The notes under the pieces were generated by a model, which made no database searches, was not told the origin of the DNA, and worked only from the letters and a program-made list of their open reading frames with translations. DNA of 64,000 nucleotides from Arenibacter sp. ARW7G5Y1 (GTDB lineage Bacteria; Bacteroidota; Bacteroidia; Flavobacteriales; Flavobacteriaceae): positions 1 through 64,000 of the forward strand of contig NZ_QJJZ01000015.1 in assembly GCF_003201775.1 (NCBI RefSeq), given 5' to 3'. The position numbers were made by a program, and so were the translations under genes. Position 1 is the stretch's first letter; each line of letters begins with the position of its first letter. This document shows positions 43,165 to 51,234 of this stretch, in pieces.

Positions 43165-43716
43165 ATGGAAGAAAGAAGCTTGGAAGAATTGAAATACCCC
43201 ATTGGCCATTTTGTATATACCGGGAAGGTCAATGATATAACCTTGTCCGATTGGATATCCGAATTGGAAGCATTGCCTACCCGTTTAGAGGATCTGGTGG
43301 TTCCACTGAACGACCAACAGTTGAATACTCGGTATCGGCCAGGTGGCTGGACCATCAGGCAGGTGGTCCATCATATGGCGGACAGCCATCATCATAGTTA
43401 TACCAGATTTAAATGGGCACTGACCGAAGATAAACCTATTATTAAGGCGTACGAAGAGAAGGAGTGGAGCAACCTTTTTGATGCCAAGACGGCCCCAATA
43501 GTACTATCCATAAATTATCTTAAGGCACTACATGCAAAATTGGTATATCTCTTAAAAGGTTTGTCCAAGGAGGATTTGGAAAGGGTGTATATTCATCCCG
43601 ATGGTAATGTTGCGGTTAGCCTTATGGAGAATATTGGAAAATACGCCTGGCACGGCAATCATCATTTGGCACACATAGAGGGCATCATAGACCGTAAGGG
43701 CTGGAATTGTCCCTAG
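43165..43716 (+). CDS. DinB/YfiT family putative metal-dependent hydrolase or transferase
   Basis: A 183-residue four-helix protein of the DinB superfamily, nearest in pattern to YfiT. The metal-binding histidines are in VVHHMADSHHHS (about 69-80) and WHGNHHLAHIEG near the end, and the N-terminal segment (DLVVPLNDQQLNTRYRPGGWT) is the conserved entry to the bundle. Relatives are bacillithiol or other thiol transferases. The thiol used here is unknown. It stands alone, convergent with the thioredoxin-fold gene. Confidence 0.85.
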   Translation: MEERSLEELKYPIGHFVYTGKVNDITLSDWISELEALPTRLEDLVVPLNDQQLNTRYRPGGWTIRQVVHHMADSHHHSYTRFKWALTEDKPIIKAYEEKEWSNLFDAKTAPIVLSINYLKALHAKLVYLLKGLSKEDLERVYIHPDGNVAVSLMENIGKYAWHGNHHLAHIEGIIDRKGWNCP

Positions 43717-43776
43717 TACTTTAAGCTAAAGGGCCATGGTCTTCCATGAAATTTAAAGTAAAAATGTATTGGGCAA

Positions 43777-44337
43777 CTATTGTTTCTTCCACTTGATATT
43801 ACAGCCCATACTCGGTTTTTGGTCAATATTTATTTTGTTTCCGGAAAGAAGGGCATCCATGGCCGATTTTAAGTCCACTCCGCTCACTGGGATACCATTT
43901 CCCGGGCGGGAGTTGTCAAACTGACCTCTATATACCAGCCTTAAATTGGCATCGAATAAATAGAAATCGGGCGTACAGGCGGCATCATATGCTTTGGCAA
44001 CCTCTTGACTTTCATCGTACAGATAGGGAAAAGTATATTTCTGTTCTATACTGATCAGTTTCATTAAATGGGGAGCATCCTGAGGGTAATTTTCTACATC
44101 GTTGCTGGAAATTGCAATAAATGAAATATCTTTAGGTTGATATTCCATTGCTGTTTTGACGATTTCGGTATTCAAATGCTTAACAAAAGGGCAGTGGTTG
44201 CAGATAAACATGATTACGGTACCCTTGGCCCCTTTTAAGTCTTGAAGGCTTTTTTGTTGGTCCGAAGTGGTATCGAACAATTTAAAGTTGGGGGCTATTG
44301 TGCCTATGGGCAGCATATTACTGGGTGTATTGGCCAT
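43777..44337 (-). CDS. Thioredoxin-fold redoxin (AhpC/TSA-like)
   Basis: A 186-residue thioredoxin-fold protein. The redox segment is CNHCPFVKHL (about 50-59), a CxxCPxV pattern typical of the peroxiredoxin-like redoxins annotated as thioredoxin family proteins. The TPDFYLFDANLRLVYRGQFD segment is the second conserved block. There is no signal peptide. Substrates are unknown. It has a good -7 box at 44368 and is divergent from the CsaA-like gene. Confidence 0.85.
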   Translation of the reverse strand: MANTPSNMLPIGTIAPNFKLFDTTSDQQKSLQDLKGAKGTVIMFICNHCPFVKHLNTEIVKTAMEYQPKDISFIAISSNDVENYPQDAPHLMKLISIEQKYTFPYLYDESQEVAKAYDAACTPDFYLFDANLRLVYRGQFDNSRPGNGIPVSGVDLKSAMDALLSGNKINIDQKPSMGCNIKWKKQ

Positions 44338-44367
44338 GACTTTAATGTTTAGAAAAAAGGTCTACTG

Positions 44368-44375
44368 CAAAGTTA
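44368..44375 (-). promoter_or_regulatory. -7 promoter box of the redoxin gene
   Basis: The minus strand reads TAACTTTG, matching TAnnTTTG, 31 bases upstream of the ATG at 44337. Confidence 0.5.
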
Positions 44376-44525
44376 AAAGAAAAGATAGACAATTGTATGC
44401 GGTTCCCACATTAGATATTTTGTGGTAAAAGAAATATTTATAAAGTTGAAACTTTTGGCATGTGCCAATAGATCCTAAGACGTGAAATTTTCCAGTGAAA
44501 TTATTGAAAAACTTAGAATTGTTCT

Positions 44526-44864
44526 GTGAAAGAAACTATTACTTGGCCCGATTTCTCCAAAATAGATATGAGAGTGGGCACCATTATTGAAATTAAAGAT
44601 TTTCCAGAGGCCAGGAAACCAGCCTATCAGTTACATGTCGATTTTGGCAAGACGATAGGGATTAGGAAAACATCGGCCCAAATAACCCAAAGGTACTCCA
44701 AAGATCAACTTTTGGGGAAGCAGATAATCGCCGTGGTTAATTTTCCTAAAAAACAAATTGCAAATTTTATGAGCGAATGTCTTATATTAGGGGCTGTTGA
44801 CGGTTCCGATGTAATATTACTGCGTCCGGATGACGAGGTTGACAATGGACTTAAAATCTCATAA
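44526..44864 (+). CDS. csaA: tRNA-binding domain protein (CsaA/YgjH-like)
   Basis: A 112-residue OB-fold protein. The family start is visible as FSKIDMRVGTIIEIKDFPEARKPAY, with conserved ITQRYS and VVNFPKKQIANFMSECLILGA segments. CsaA-like proteins bind tRNA and have been proposed as secretion chaperones. The start is a GTG at 44526. A transporter gene starts three bases after its stop, so it heads a three-gene operon (tRNA-binding protein, BASS transporter, acyltransferase). Confidence 0.87.
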   Translation: MKETITWPDFSKIDMRVGTIIEIKDFPEARKPAYQLHVDFGKTIGIRKTSAQITQRYSKDQLLGKQIIAVVNFPKKQIANFMSECLILGAVDGSDVILLRPDDEVDNGLKIS

Positions 44865-44867
44865 TTC

Positions 44868-45788
44868 TTGGTAACTACCCCCCTGGATAAGATTCATATA
44901 GACTTTAACCAACAATCACTTTGGGTGCTTAACGTGGCTTTGGCCCTGGTAATGTTAGGGATAGCATTGGATATATCCATAGATGACTTTAGACGATTGC
45001 TTAGAAAGCCCAAGCCGCTTTTTGTTGGTGTTTTGAGCCAGTTTGTTTTGCTTCCTGCCGTAACTTTTATACTTGTTTTGCTATTGGAGCCCTTGCCCAG
45101 TATTGCTTTGGGAATGTTTATGGTAGCTGCTTGCCCAGGGGGTAATATTTCCAATTTTATTACACATTTGGCAAAGGGCAATACGGCCTTGTCCGTAAGT
45201 CTAACGGCTGTGGCCACTTTATTGGCTGTCCTTATGACCCCTTTAAACCTTCAATTATGGGGCTCCCTATATGGCCCCACCGCATCAATACTTCAAGAAG
45301 TTGCCATTGCTCCTTTTTCAATGGTAAAATTAGTGGCATTGCTTTTGGCATTACCCTTAATTTCGGGGATGGCGATAAACCATATCAGGCCCAAAATAGC
45401 ATCTAAAATAGCAGAAGTTTTAAAGGTACTTTCGTTGGTGTTTTTTGTGATTCTTATTTTTATTGCCTTATATGACAACAGGGACGTTTTTATGGAATAT
45501 GTATTATATGTATTCTGGATAGTGGTCCTGCACAATCTTTTGGCTTTTGTAACCGGCTATTCGGTGGCTAAATTTTTTGGTCTTTCCCAAATGGATAAGC
45601 GAACCATTGGTATAGAAACCGGGATTCAGAATTCAGGCCTGGGACTGCTGTTGATATTTACTTTTTTTGATGGAATGGGGGGAATGGCCCTTCTGGCCGC
45701 GTTTTGGGGAATATGGCATTTGATATCGGGTTTGGCCATAGCAAGCTTTTGGGGGTATTTTCCAATTGATAAAGAAGAACTTGTTTGA
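44868..45788 (+). CDS. Bile acid:sodium symporter (BASS) family transporter
   Basis: A 306-residue inner-membrane protein with about nine to ten helices. The cores of the BASS family are recognisable as GVLSQFVLLPAVTF and the helix-break region ACPGGNISNFITHLAKGN (about 88-105), which binds sodium, plus ETGIQNSGLGLLL near residue 250. Substrates of bacterial relatives include organic anions; none can be assigned here. The start is a TTG three bases after csaA, and its stop overlaps the next start (TTGA). Confidence 0.87.
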   Translation: MVTTPLDKIHIDFNQQSLWVLNVALALVMLGIALDISIDDFRRLLRKPKPLFVGVLSQFVLLPAVTFILVLLLEPLPSIALGMFMVAACPGGNISNFITHLAKGNTALSVSLTAVATLLAVLMTPLNLQLWGSLYGPTASILQEVAIAPFSMVKLVALLLALPLISGMAINHIRPKIASKIAEVLKVLSLVFFVILIFIALYDNRDVFMEYVLYVFWIVVLHNLLAFVTGYSVAKFFGLSQMDKRTIGIETGIQNSGLGLLLIFTFFDGMGGMALLAAFWGIWHLISGLAIASFWGYFPIDKEELV

Positions 45789-46831
45789 GAAGGATAGGTT
45801 ATTGTATTATATGGGTTTGGATTCGTTTGGCATTTACATTCTATTTTTCTGGAATAAAAGTTAAAGGTTTGCAGAATGTGCCTTTGGGAAAACCTGTTAT
45901 GTTTGTATCGAATCATCAAAATGCCTTGCTCGATGCTCTATTGATAGCGACCCATTGTAATCGGAAACCTTATTTTTTAACTAGGTCCGACGTGTTTAAG
46001 GGAACCTTGTTGAAGGTGTTTTTCGAATTTTTACAGATGATTCCGGTGTATAGGATCAGGGACGGTAAGGATTCATTGGCGGGAAATAACGCCATTTTTG
46101 AACGCTGCTCTGAGCTACTGCAAAGGGGAGAGGCCTTACTTATTTTTCCGGAAGGCAACCACTCCCTAAAACGTCGGGTCCGTCCTCTAAGCAAAGGGTT
46201 TACCCGTATTTTGTTTCTGGCTTTGGAAAATAATCCAACTGTGGATATCACTGTTGTCCCAATTGGAGTGAATTATGCCAAGGCCGCAAAATTTCCCGAT
46301 AAGGCAGCACTGTATTATGGCGAAGGGATAAGGGTCCAGGAATTTTTTAACAAAGAGGATTTGGCAGGATCGGCCAGCCGACTGAAGCAGGAAGTGTTTC
46401 ATCATTTAAAAAGACTTACCACACATATTGAAGAGGAGTCCAGGTATGAGGAGATAGTGCATAAACTGGATAGGGCTAGGGTGGATTATCTGGATCCTGT
46501 GGACATTAACCTAATTTTGGAAACGGGGGTATTTCCAGAGTATAAAAAAAGAGAAAAAGAAGTACCTCAGAAGTACATTTTTAAGTGGGCATTTTTTATG
46601 TTGAACTTTCCAATGATCATTTTATGGTCCAAGCTCATTAAACCAAAAGTTAGCGAACCGGAATTTTTGAGCACAACCAGATTTATGTTTGCCTTATTGT
46701 ATTACCCCTTGTTTTATCTTCTGCTCATGGGAGTAATGCTAATATTCTTCAATTGGCAGGCTACCTTAATGATCTGCTCGGCCCATTTTATCCTTGGCAG
46801 TATACTTGTTAAATTGTGGCGGGAAGACTAA
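45785..46831 (+). CDS. 1-acyl-glycerol-phosphate acyltransferase family protein (PlsC-like)
   Basis: A 348-residue membrane-associated acyltransferase. The catalytic HX4D box is HQNALLD (His about residue 43), and the acceptor-binding motif is FPEGNHS (about 122-128). Two C-terminal membrane helices (about 265-285 and 295-340) are longer than in simple PlsC, so it may act on a lipid other than lysophosphatidate. The TTG start overlaps the transporter stop by four bases. A bidirectional hairpin follows. Confidence 0.87.
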   Translation: MRRIGYCIIWVWIRLAFTFYFSGIKVKGLQNVPLGKPVMFVSNHQNALLDALLIATHCNRKPYFLTRSDVFKGTLLKVFFEFLQMIPVYRIRDGKDSLAGNNAIFERCSELLQRGEALLIFPEGNHSLKRRVRPLSKGFTRILFLALENNPTVDITVVPIGVNYAKAAKFPDKAALYYGEGIRVQEFFNKEDLAGSASRLKQEVFHHLKRLTTHIEEESRYEEIVHKLDRARVDYLDPVDINLILETGVFPEYKKREKEVPQKYIFKWAFFMLNFPMIILWSKLIKPKVSEPEFLSTTRFMFALLYYPLFYLLLMGVMLIFFNWQATLMICSAHFILGSILVKLWRED

Positions 46832-46846
46832 ATCATGGTAAAAGAA

Positions 46847-46870
46847 ATGGCCCCTAATTACAGGGGCCAT
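46847..46870. terminator. Bidirectional terminator between convergent genes
   Basis: Stem ATGGCCCCT / AGGGGCCAT with a six-base loop and A/T flanks, between the acyltransferase stop and the leftward DUF3276 gene. Confidence 0.8.
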
Positions 46871-46896
46871 TAAATTTTTGTATAAGAATAAGAAGA

Positions 46897-47268
46897 TTAA
46901 ATATCGTCAAAGCTTACATCTGTAAAACTATCTGTAGAGCTAATAGATCCATTTTCTTCGGAATCTTCCTTTTTAAAATCTTTCTGGTGACGTTCGGAAA
47001 TAACCTCTGTACCTTTTTCATCGATAATGTAATCCATCATCTCGTCCAAATTCTCCTTAAAGGCGGTAAAGTCTTCTTTGTATAAATAAATCTTGTGTTT
47101 TTTATAATGAAAAGAACCATCGTCATGGGTGAACTTTTTGCTTTCGGTAACAGTTAAATAATAATCTCCTGCCTTGGTGCTTCTAACATCGAAAAAATAA
47201 GTTCTTCTTCCTGCTCTTAAAACTTTAGAATAAATTTCTTCTTGGTCCATTAAATCTTTATCGCTCAT
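46897..47268 (-). CDS. DUF3276 PUR-like nucleic acid-binding protein
   Basis: A 123-residue protein of the DUF3276 family, common in Bacteroidota and structurally related to the PUR-alpha single-stranded nucleic acid-binding domain. The conserved core runs from VLRAGRRTYFFDVRSTKAGD to KHKIYLYKEDFTAFKENL (about 14-75), and the C-terminus is acidic and serine-rich. Its cellular target is unknown. It lies 80 bases after the ABC exporter gene on the same strand. Confidence 0.88.
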   Translation of the reverse strand: MSDKDLMDQEEIYSKVLRAGRRTYFFDVRSTKAGDYYLTVTESKKFTHDDGSFHYKKHKIYLYKEDFTAFKENLDEMMDYIIDEKGTEVISERHQKDFKKEDSEENGSISSTDSFTDVSFDDI

Positions 47269-47348
47269 TTCGTCTAGTGTATAGTTAATTTTTCATAGGT
47301 ATATATCTGTCAAAAGTGGAAAAAAAAACCTAATATAACAACATTTTT

Positions 47349-49103
47349 CTATTTTTCTTTCTCAGAAAGTTGATGCATATAGAGCTCTTTGTAGTATCCT
47401 TCAACAGAATTTAATTCTTCATGTGTACCTTCCTGTATTAATTTTCCATCCTCCAGAACTATAATTTTATCTGCGTTTTTGGCCGAGGAAACCCTATGGC
47501 TTACAATGAGTGTGGTCTTATTTTTGGATTCTTTTTTCAGTTGGTTCAGAATTTCTTCTTCCGTTTCGGTATCAACTGCCGAAAGACAATCATCAAACAG
47601 GTAGATAGGTGGGTCCTTAAGGAGTGCCCTTGCAATGGAGACACGCTGTTTTTGTCCCCCACTTAAGGTAATGCCCCTTTCTCCCAAAATAGTCTCGTAC
47701 TGTTTGTTGAAGCCCATTATGTTTTCATGTACTACCGCTTTCTTGGCCACGGCAATAATTTCCTCATCCGTTGAATTTTCTTTTCCAAACTTAATATTGT
47801 TTTTTATGGTGTCGGAAAATAGAAAAGCATCCTGTGGTACGGCGCCTATGGATTGTCGTAGGCTTTGTAGGTTTAATTCCTTAATGGGGACATCATCTAT
47901 CAGAATTTCTCCGGAGTCAATGTCGTACAAACGGGCAATTAAATCTAAAATGGTCGATTTTCCTGATCCTGTTTTTCCCAATATAGCTACTGTCTCGCCC
48001 TGGTTTATTGTAAAGGATATGTTGTTCAGGGCCATAATGTTGGTGTCCTCGTAGGTAAACGTTACGTTTTTAAACTCAATCTTTCCTTTTATGGGAGTTT
48101 CCTCCTTAACGGTACTAACTATGTTGGGTTCTTCCTGCAAAAATTGATTGATCCGTTTTTGTGATGCTTCCGCCCGCTGCACTATGGAGGTAACCCAGCC
48201 CACGACCGCTACAGGCCAGGTAAGCATGTTTACATACAAGATAAACTCTGCAATGATACCAATTGACGCTATTTCCCCGTCTATATATTGTTTGCCGCCC
48301 ACGTAGATGACAAATATATTGCTGATTCCGATCAAAAGGATCATCAGCGGGAAAAACCAAGCATTGACCTTGGCAAGATCCATACTTTTGTTTTTTCCGT
48401 CCAGGGCCAAATTTTTCAATTCGGCATTTACCTTAGGTTCCAGGGCATAGGCTTTTATAACCGAAATTCCTGAAAAGGATTCTTGGGTAAAGGTAGACAG
48501 GGTTGATAAAAACTCTTGCACAATTGTACTCCGCTTGTGAATTATTTTACTGATCTGATAGATCAATACAGAAAGAATCGGCAATGGCAACAGAGCATAG
48601 AGGGCCAGTACTGGTGCCTTTATGAACATTAGTGGAACCAGACAAACAAAAAGTGTTAGCGTTTGAATTCCGTACATAATGGCCGGACCTCCATACAATC
48701 GTACCTGGTTTACATCCTCGCTTATCCTGTTCATTAAATCCCCGGTCCTATTTTTTTTATAAAAATTGAGACTCAATAGTTGGTAATGGTCAAATACCTC
48801 ATTCTTTAAGTCGTACTCAATGTACCTGGAGACATTAATAATGGTCTGTCTCATCAGAAATGTAAAGAAACCGGACAGCAATGCAGCTCCAACAATTATC
48901 AGGATGTATTCCCATAGCATTTCCTTGGCATCCGCCTTCAGAATTTCATTACCTACATAGCCTTCAACAACTTCAATGGATTTTTTTACATAGGAAGGCA
49001 TAACCAATTGAAAAATTCGAGCTATCATGGTAATGATAATACCAATAAGGAGCTTAAATCGGTACTTCCTAAAATATTTATTTAAATGTTGAAGTTCTTT
49101 CAT
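47349..49103 (-). CDS. ABC transporter, fused permease and ATPase (MsbA/LmrA type)
   Basis: A 584-residue half-transporter that should work as a homodimer exporter of lipids or drugs. Six membrane helices lie in the first 320 residues. The ATPase domain has Walker A GKTGSGKST (about 373-381), signature LSGGQKQR, Walker B IYLFDDCLSAVD and an H-loop in SHRVSSA. The DCLSAVD aspartate replaces the more common catalytic-glutamate context (DEATSALD), giving D in the Walker B plus one position, which is seen in some asymmetric exporters. A good -7 box lies at 49147. Confidence 0.9.
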   Translation of the reverse strand: MKELQHLNKYFRKYRFKLLIGIIITMIARIFQLVMPSYVKKSIEVVEGYVGNEILKADAKEMLWEYILIIVGAALLSGFFTFLMRQTIINVSRYIEYDLKNEVFDHYQLLSLNFYKKNRTGDLMNRISEDVNQVRLYGGPAIMYGIQTLTLFVCLVPLMFIKAPVLALYALLPLPILSVLIYQISKIIHKRSTIVQEFLSTLSTFTQESFSGISVIKAYALEPKVNAELKNLALDGKNKSMDLAKVNAWFFPLMILLIGISNIFVIYVGGKQYIDGEIASIGIIAEFILYVNMLTWPVAVVGWVTSIVQRAEASQKRINQFLQEEPNIVSTVKEETPIKGKIEFKNVTFTYEDTNIMALNNISFTINQGETVAILGKTGSGKSTILDLIARLYDIDSGEILIDDVPIKELNLQSLRQSIGAVPQDAFLFSDTIKNNIKFGKENSTDEEIIAVAKKAVVHENIMGFNKQYETILGERGITLSGGQKQRVSIARALLKDPPIYLFDDCLSAVDTETEEEILNQLKKESKNKTTLIVSHRVSSAKNADKIIVLEDGKLIQEGTHEELNSVEGYYKELYMHQLSEKEK

Positions 49104-49146
49104 TGGCTATGAAACAGAAATTGCAGGATTTTGGATTACAATTGGG

Positions 49147-49154
49147 CAAAGATA
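49147..49154 (-). promoter_or_regulatory. -7 promoter box of the ABC exporter gene
   Basis: The minus strand reads TATCTTTG, matching TAnnTTTG, 44 bases upstream of the ATG at 49103. Confidence 0.5.
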
Positions 49155-49234
49155 GTTTTTTGGTTCTAAACCAAATGTTATAAAACACATAAGATAATAC
49201 CCAAAAAGGTAGTTAGGATTAAAAAATATAATCC

Positions 49235-49242
49235 TATTTTTG
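49235..49242 (+). promoter_or_regulatory. -7 promoter box of nusB
   Basis: TATTTTTG, matching TAnnTTTG, 42 bases upstream of the nusB ATG. Confidence 0.5.
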
Positions 49243-49283
49243 TACCCGAATAATTTTTTATATTTTACTAAAGTTCTTTAAAA

Positions 49284-50231
49284 ATGCTTACAAGAAGGCA
49301 CATAAGGGTTAAAGTTATGCAATGTATTTATGCATTGACACAGTCGAAGGATGATTCCCTGGAAAAACAAGAGAAATTTTTGAAAGTAAGCATAGAGAAC
49401 ATGTACACACTTTACCTGTTAATGCTGAGCCTTTTTATAGAATTGCATGAAAGGGCAGAGAGTCAGCTTAGCCTATCCTCCAAAAAATATCTAAAAAACA
49501 ACTCCGATTCCTATCCCGACAAGGAAAAATTCCTAAAAAATAAACTTCTGCTTCAAATTGCGGGGAACAAGACACTGAAGGATGAATTGTCCAAAAGAAA
49601 ATTGAACAATTGGTATTTGAACGAAGAGTACATCAGGATAATTTACAACGAGGTTATGGAGAGCGATATATATGCCAAATATATGTCCAATGCCGAAAGT
49701 ACTTACGAAGAGGACAAAAGGCTTATCATTGATTTGTTCCGGGATATAATTGCGCCCAACGAAAAGATTTACGATTATTTTGAAGATGACAAATTAACCT
49801 GGGTGGATGATATTCCCATTGTAAACACTTTTCTATTAAAGCAGTTTAAAAAAGTAAGGGAAAGTACTGTTCCTTCTTATTTTTTACCACCTCTTTTTAA
49901 GGATGGGGACGATATGGCATATGCCAATATGCTTTTGAGAAAAACCCTGTTGAACAATTCCAAACTGGAACAGGAGATCGAGGGTAAAACCCCTAATTGG
50001 GACAAGGATCGAATTGCGGATATTGATGCCATACTTTTGAAAATGGCAATTTGCGAACTCCTCAATTTTCCATCGATACCGGAACGGGTTACGATAAATG
50101 AATTTTTAGAAATCGCAAAGGAGTATTCCACACCTAAAAGTAGTATATTCATCAACGGTATATTGGATAAGCTGGTGAGGGAGTATAAAGAGGACGGGAA
50201 ACTAAAAAAAGTTGGTAGGGGTTTGTTATAA
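49284..50231 (+). CDS. nusB: Transcription antitermination factor NusB, extended form
   Basis: Binds boxA RNA with NusE and helps rRNA antitermination. At 315 residues it is about twice the E. coli protein; the extra part is N-terminal (about 1-170), beginning MLTRRHIRVKVMQCIYA, which itself resembles the start of the normal domain. The canonical NusB core lies at the end, with RIADIDAILLKMAICELL, PERVTINEFLEIAKEYSTPKSS and FINGILDKLV. The long form is usual in Bacteroidota. DUF1573 and yajC follow with their own promoter. Confidence 0.92.
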   Translation: MLTRRHIRVKVMQCIYALTQSKDDSLEKQEKFLKVSIENMYTLYLLMLSLFIELHERAESQLSLSSKKYLKNNSDSYPDKEKFLKNKLLLQIAGNKTLKDELSKRKLNNWYLNEEYIRIIYNEVMESDIYAKYMSNAESTYEEDKRLIIDLFRDIIAPNEKIYDYFEDDKLTWVDDIPIVNTFLLKQFKKVRESTVPSYFLPPLFKDGDDMAYANMLLRKTLLNNSKLEQEIEGKTPNWDKDRIADIDAILLKMAICELLNFPSIPERVTINEFLEIAKEYSTPKSSIFINGILDKLVREYKEDGKLKKVGRGLL

Positions 50232-50243
50232 ACAAATATTCCT

Positions 50244-50251
50244 TAATTTTG
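50244..50251 (+). promoter_or_regulatory. -7 promoter box of DUF1573-yajC
   Basis: TAATTTTG, matching TAnnTTTG, 13 bases after the nusB stop. It implies a leader of about 105 bases before the DUF1573 ATG. Confidence 0.5.
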
Positions 50252-50273
50252 CGCAAATAAAAAATTAGTAAAG

Positions 50274-50343
50274 ATGAAATGAGCCATGGTAATTCTTCAA
50301 ATTCACTGAGATGATTTATGGCGATTTGCATCTGACCTCTTAA
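50274..50343 (+). promoter_or_regulatory. Leader with three overlapping mini-ORFs
   Basis: In the leader of the DUF1573 gene, frames of 2, 11 and 10 codons (50274-50282, 50279-50314, 50311-50343) are chained by two ATGA stop-start overlaps. Such a chain could couple ribosome passage to downstream expression. It may be chance; no amino-acid bias typical of an attenuator peptide is present. Confidence 0.25.
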
Positions 50344-50364
50344 GAAATAATTAAATTTAAACCG

Positions 50365-50838
50365 ATGAAGAGAATATTTTTAACCGTAAGTATTATTTCT
50401 GTTCTTGTCCTTTCTTCCTGTAAGGAAAAGGCCTCCAGTAAAATTGAAGCTTCCAATGTAGAAGTTGCTGCCGAAAGGGATGCAGCTGCCAAGAGTCTTC
50501 CTGTGATGGAGTTCGATAAAGTAGAGCACGATTTTGGATCAATAGATCAAAACGCTCCCCAGGAAACTATTTTTACATTTACAAATACGGGCGACGCCCC
50601 ATTGATAATTACCGATGCCAAAAGTAGCTGTGGTTGTACCATTCCCGAATATCCAAAAAATACGCCAATAGCACCAGGTGAAAAAGGGGAGTTGTTGGTG
50701 AAGTTTAACGGTTCAGGACAAAATCAGGTAACCAAGACCATTACTGTTACCGCCAACACCAGTAAAGGAAGTGAAACACTTCGAATAAAGGCATTTGTAA
50801 CTCCAAAAGGTGCAGGTCCTGTAGGTCCTGTTAAATAA
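50365..50838 (+). CDS. DUF1573 lipoprotein
   Basis: A 157-residue exported protein with a lipoprotein signal (lipobox LSSC, Cys about residue 19) and one DUF1573 immunoglobulin-like domain. The domain signature FTNTGDAPLIITDAKSSCGCT (about 70-90, with the CGC pair) and the PGEKGELLVKFN strand are clear. The family is abundant in Bacteroidota surfaces; function unknown. It is followed after 12 bases by yajC, an association I have seen often in flavobacteria. Confidence 0.9.
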   Translation: MKRIFLTVSIISVLVLSSCKEKASSKIEASNVEVAAERDAAAKSLPVMEFDKVEHDFGSIDQNAPQETIFTFTNTGDAPLIITDAKSSCGCTIPEYPKNTPIAPGEKGELLVKFNGSGQNQVTKTITVTANTSKGSETLRIKAFVTPKGAGPVGPVK

Positions 50839-50850
50839 GTAAATAAAATT

Positions 50851-51138
50851 ATGTTAGAACAATATCCATATCTTCCCCTAATATTAATGTTTGTAGTGGT
50901 GTATTTTTTTATGATCGCACCGCAAAGAAAACGTCAAAAACAAGAGAAGAAATTTACCGAAGAATTAAAAAAAGGAGATAAAGTGGTTACCAAGAGCGGT
51001 ATGCACGGAAAAGTAGTAGATTTAAACGATAATGATTTTACTTGTGTTATAGAAACTATGGCCGGGAAAATAAAATTTGACCGTACCGCTATCTCCATGG
51101 AGATGAGTAAAAAAGTAAACGCACCCGAAAAGAAGTAA
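50851..51138 (+). CDS. yajC: Preprotein translocase subunit YajC
   Basis: A 95-residue accessory subunit of the SecDF-YajC complex. One membrane helix (about 6-24) is followed by a basic cytoplasmic part with RPQRKRQK-type residues and the conserved KKGDKVVTKSGMHGKVVDL segment (about 43-61). Length and layout are standard. secDF is not in the window. A strong terminator follows. Confidence 0.93.
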   Translation: MLEQYPYLPLILMFVVVYFFMIAPQRKRQKQEKKFTEELKKGDKVVTKSGMHGKVVDLNDNDFTCVIETMAGKIKFDRTAISMEMSKKVNAPEKK

Positions 51139-51160
51139 TTTTTTTCTGAATAATTTAAAA

Positions 51161-51190
51161 AGCACCAACCTAAAGTTGGTGCTTTTTTTG
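51161..51190 (+). terminator. Rho-independent terminator of yajC
   Basis: Stem AGCACCAAC / GTTGGTGCT with a five-base loop and a seven-T tail, 22 bases past the yajC stop. Confidence 0.9.
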
Positions 51191-51234
51191 TTGTAAAAAT
51201 TTGTACATTAAGGACTTATTAAATCTATAAATTC

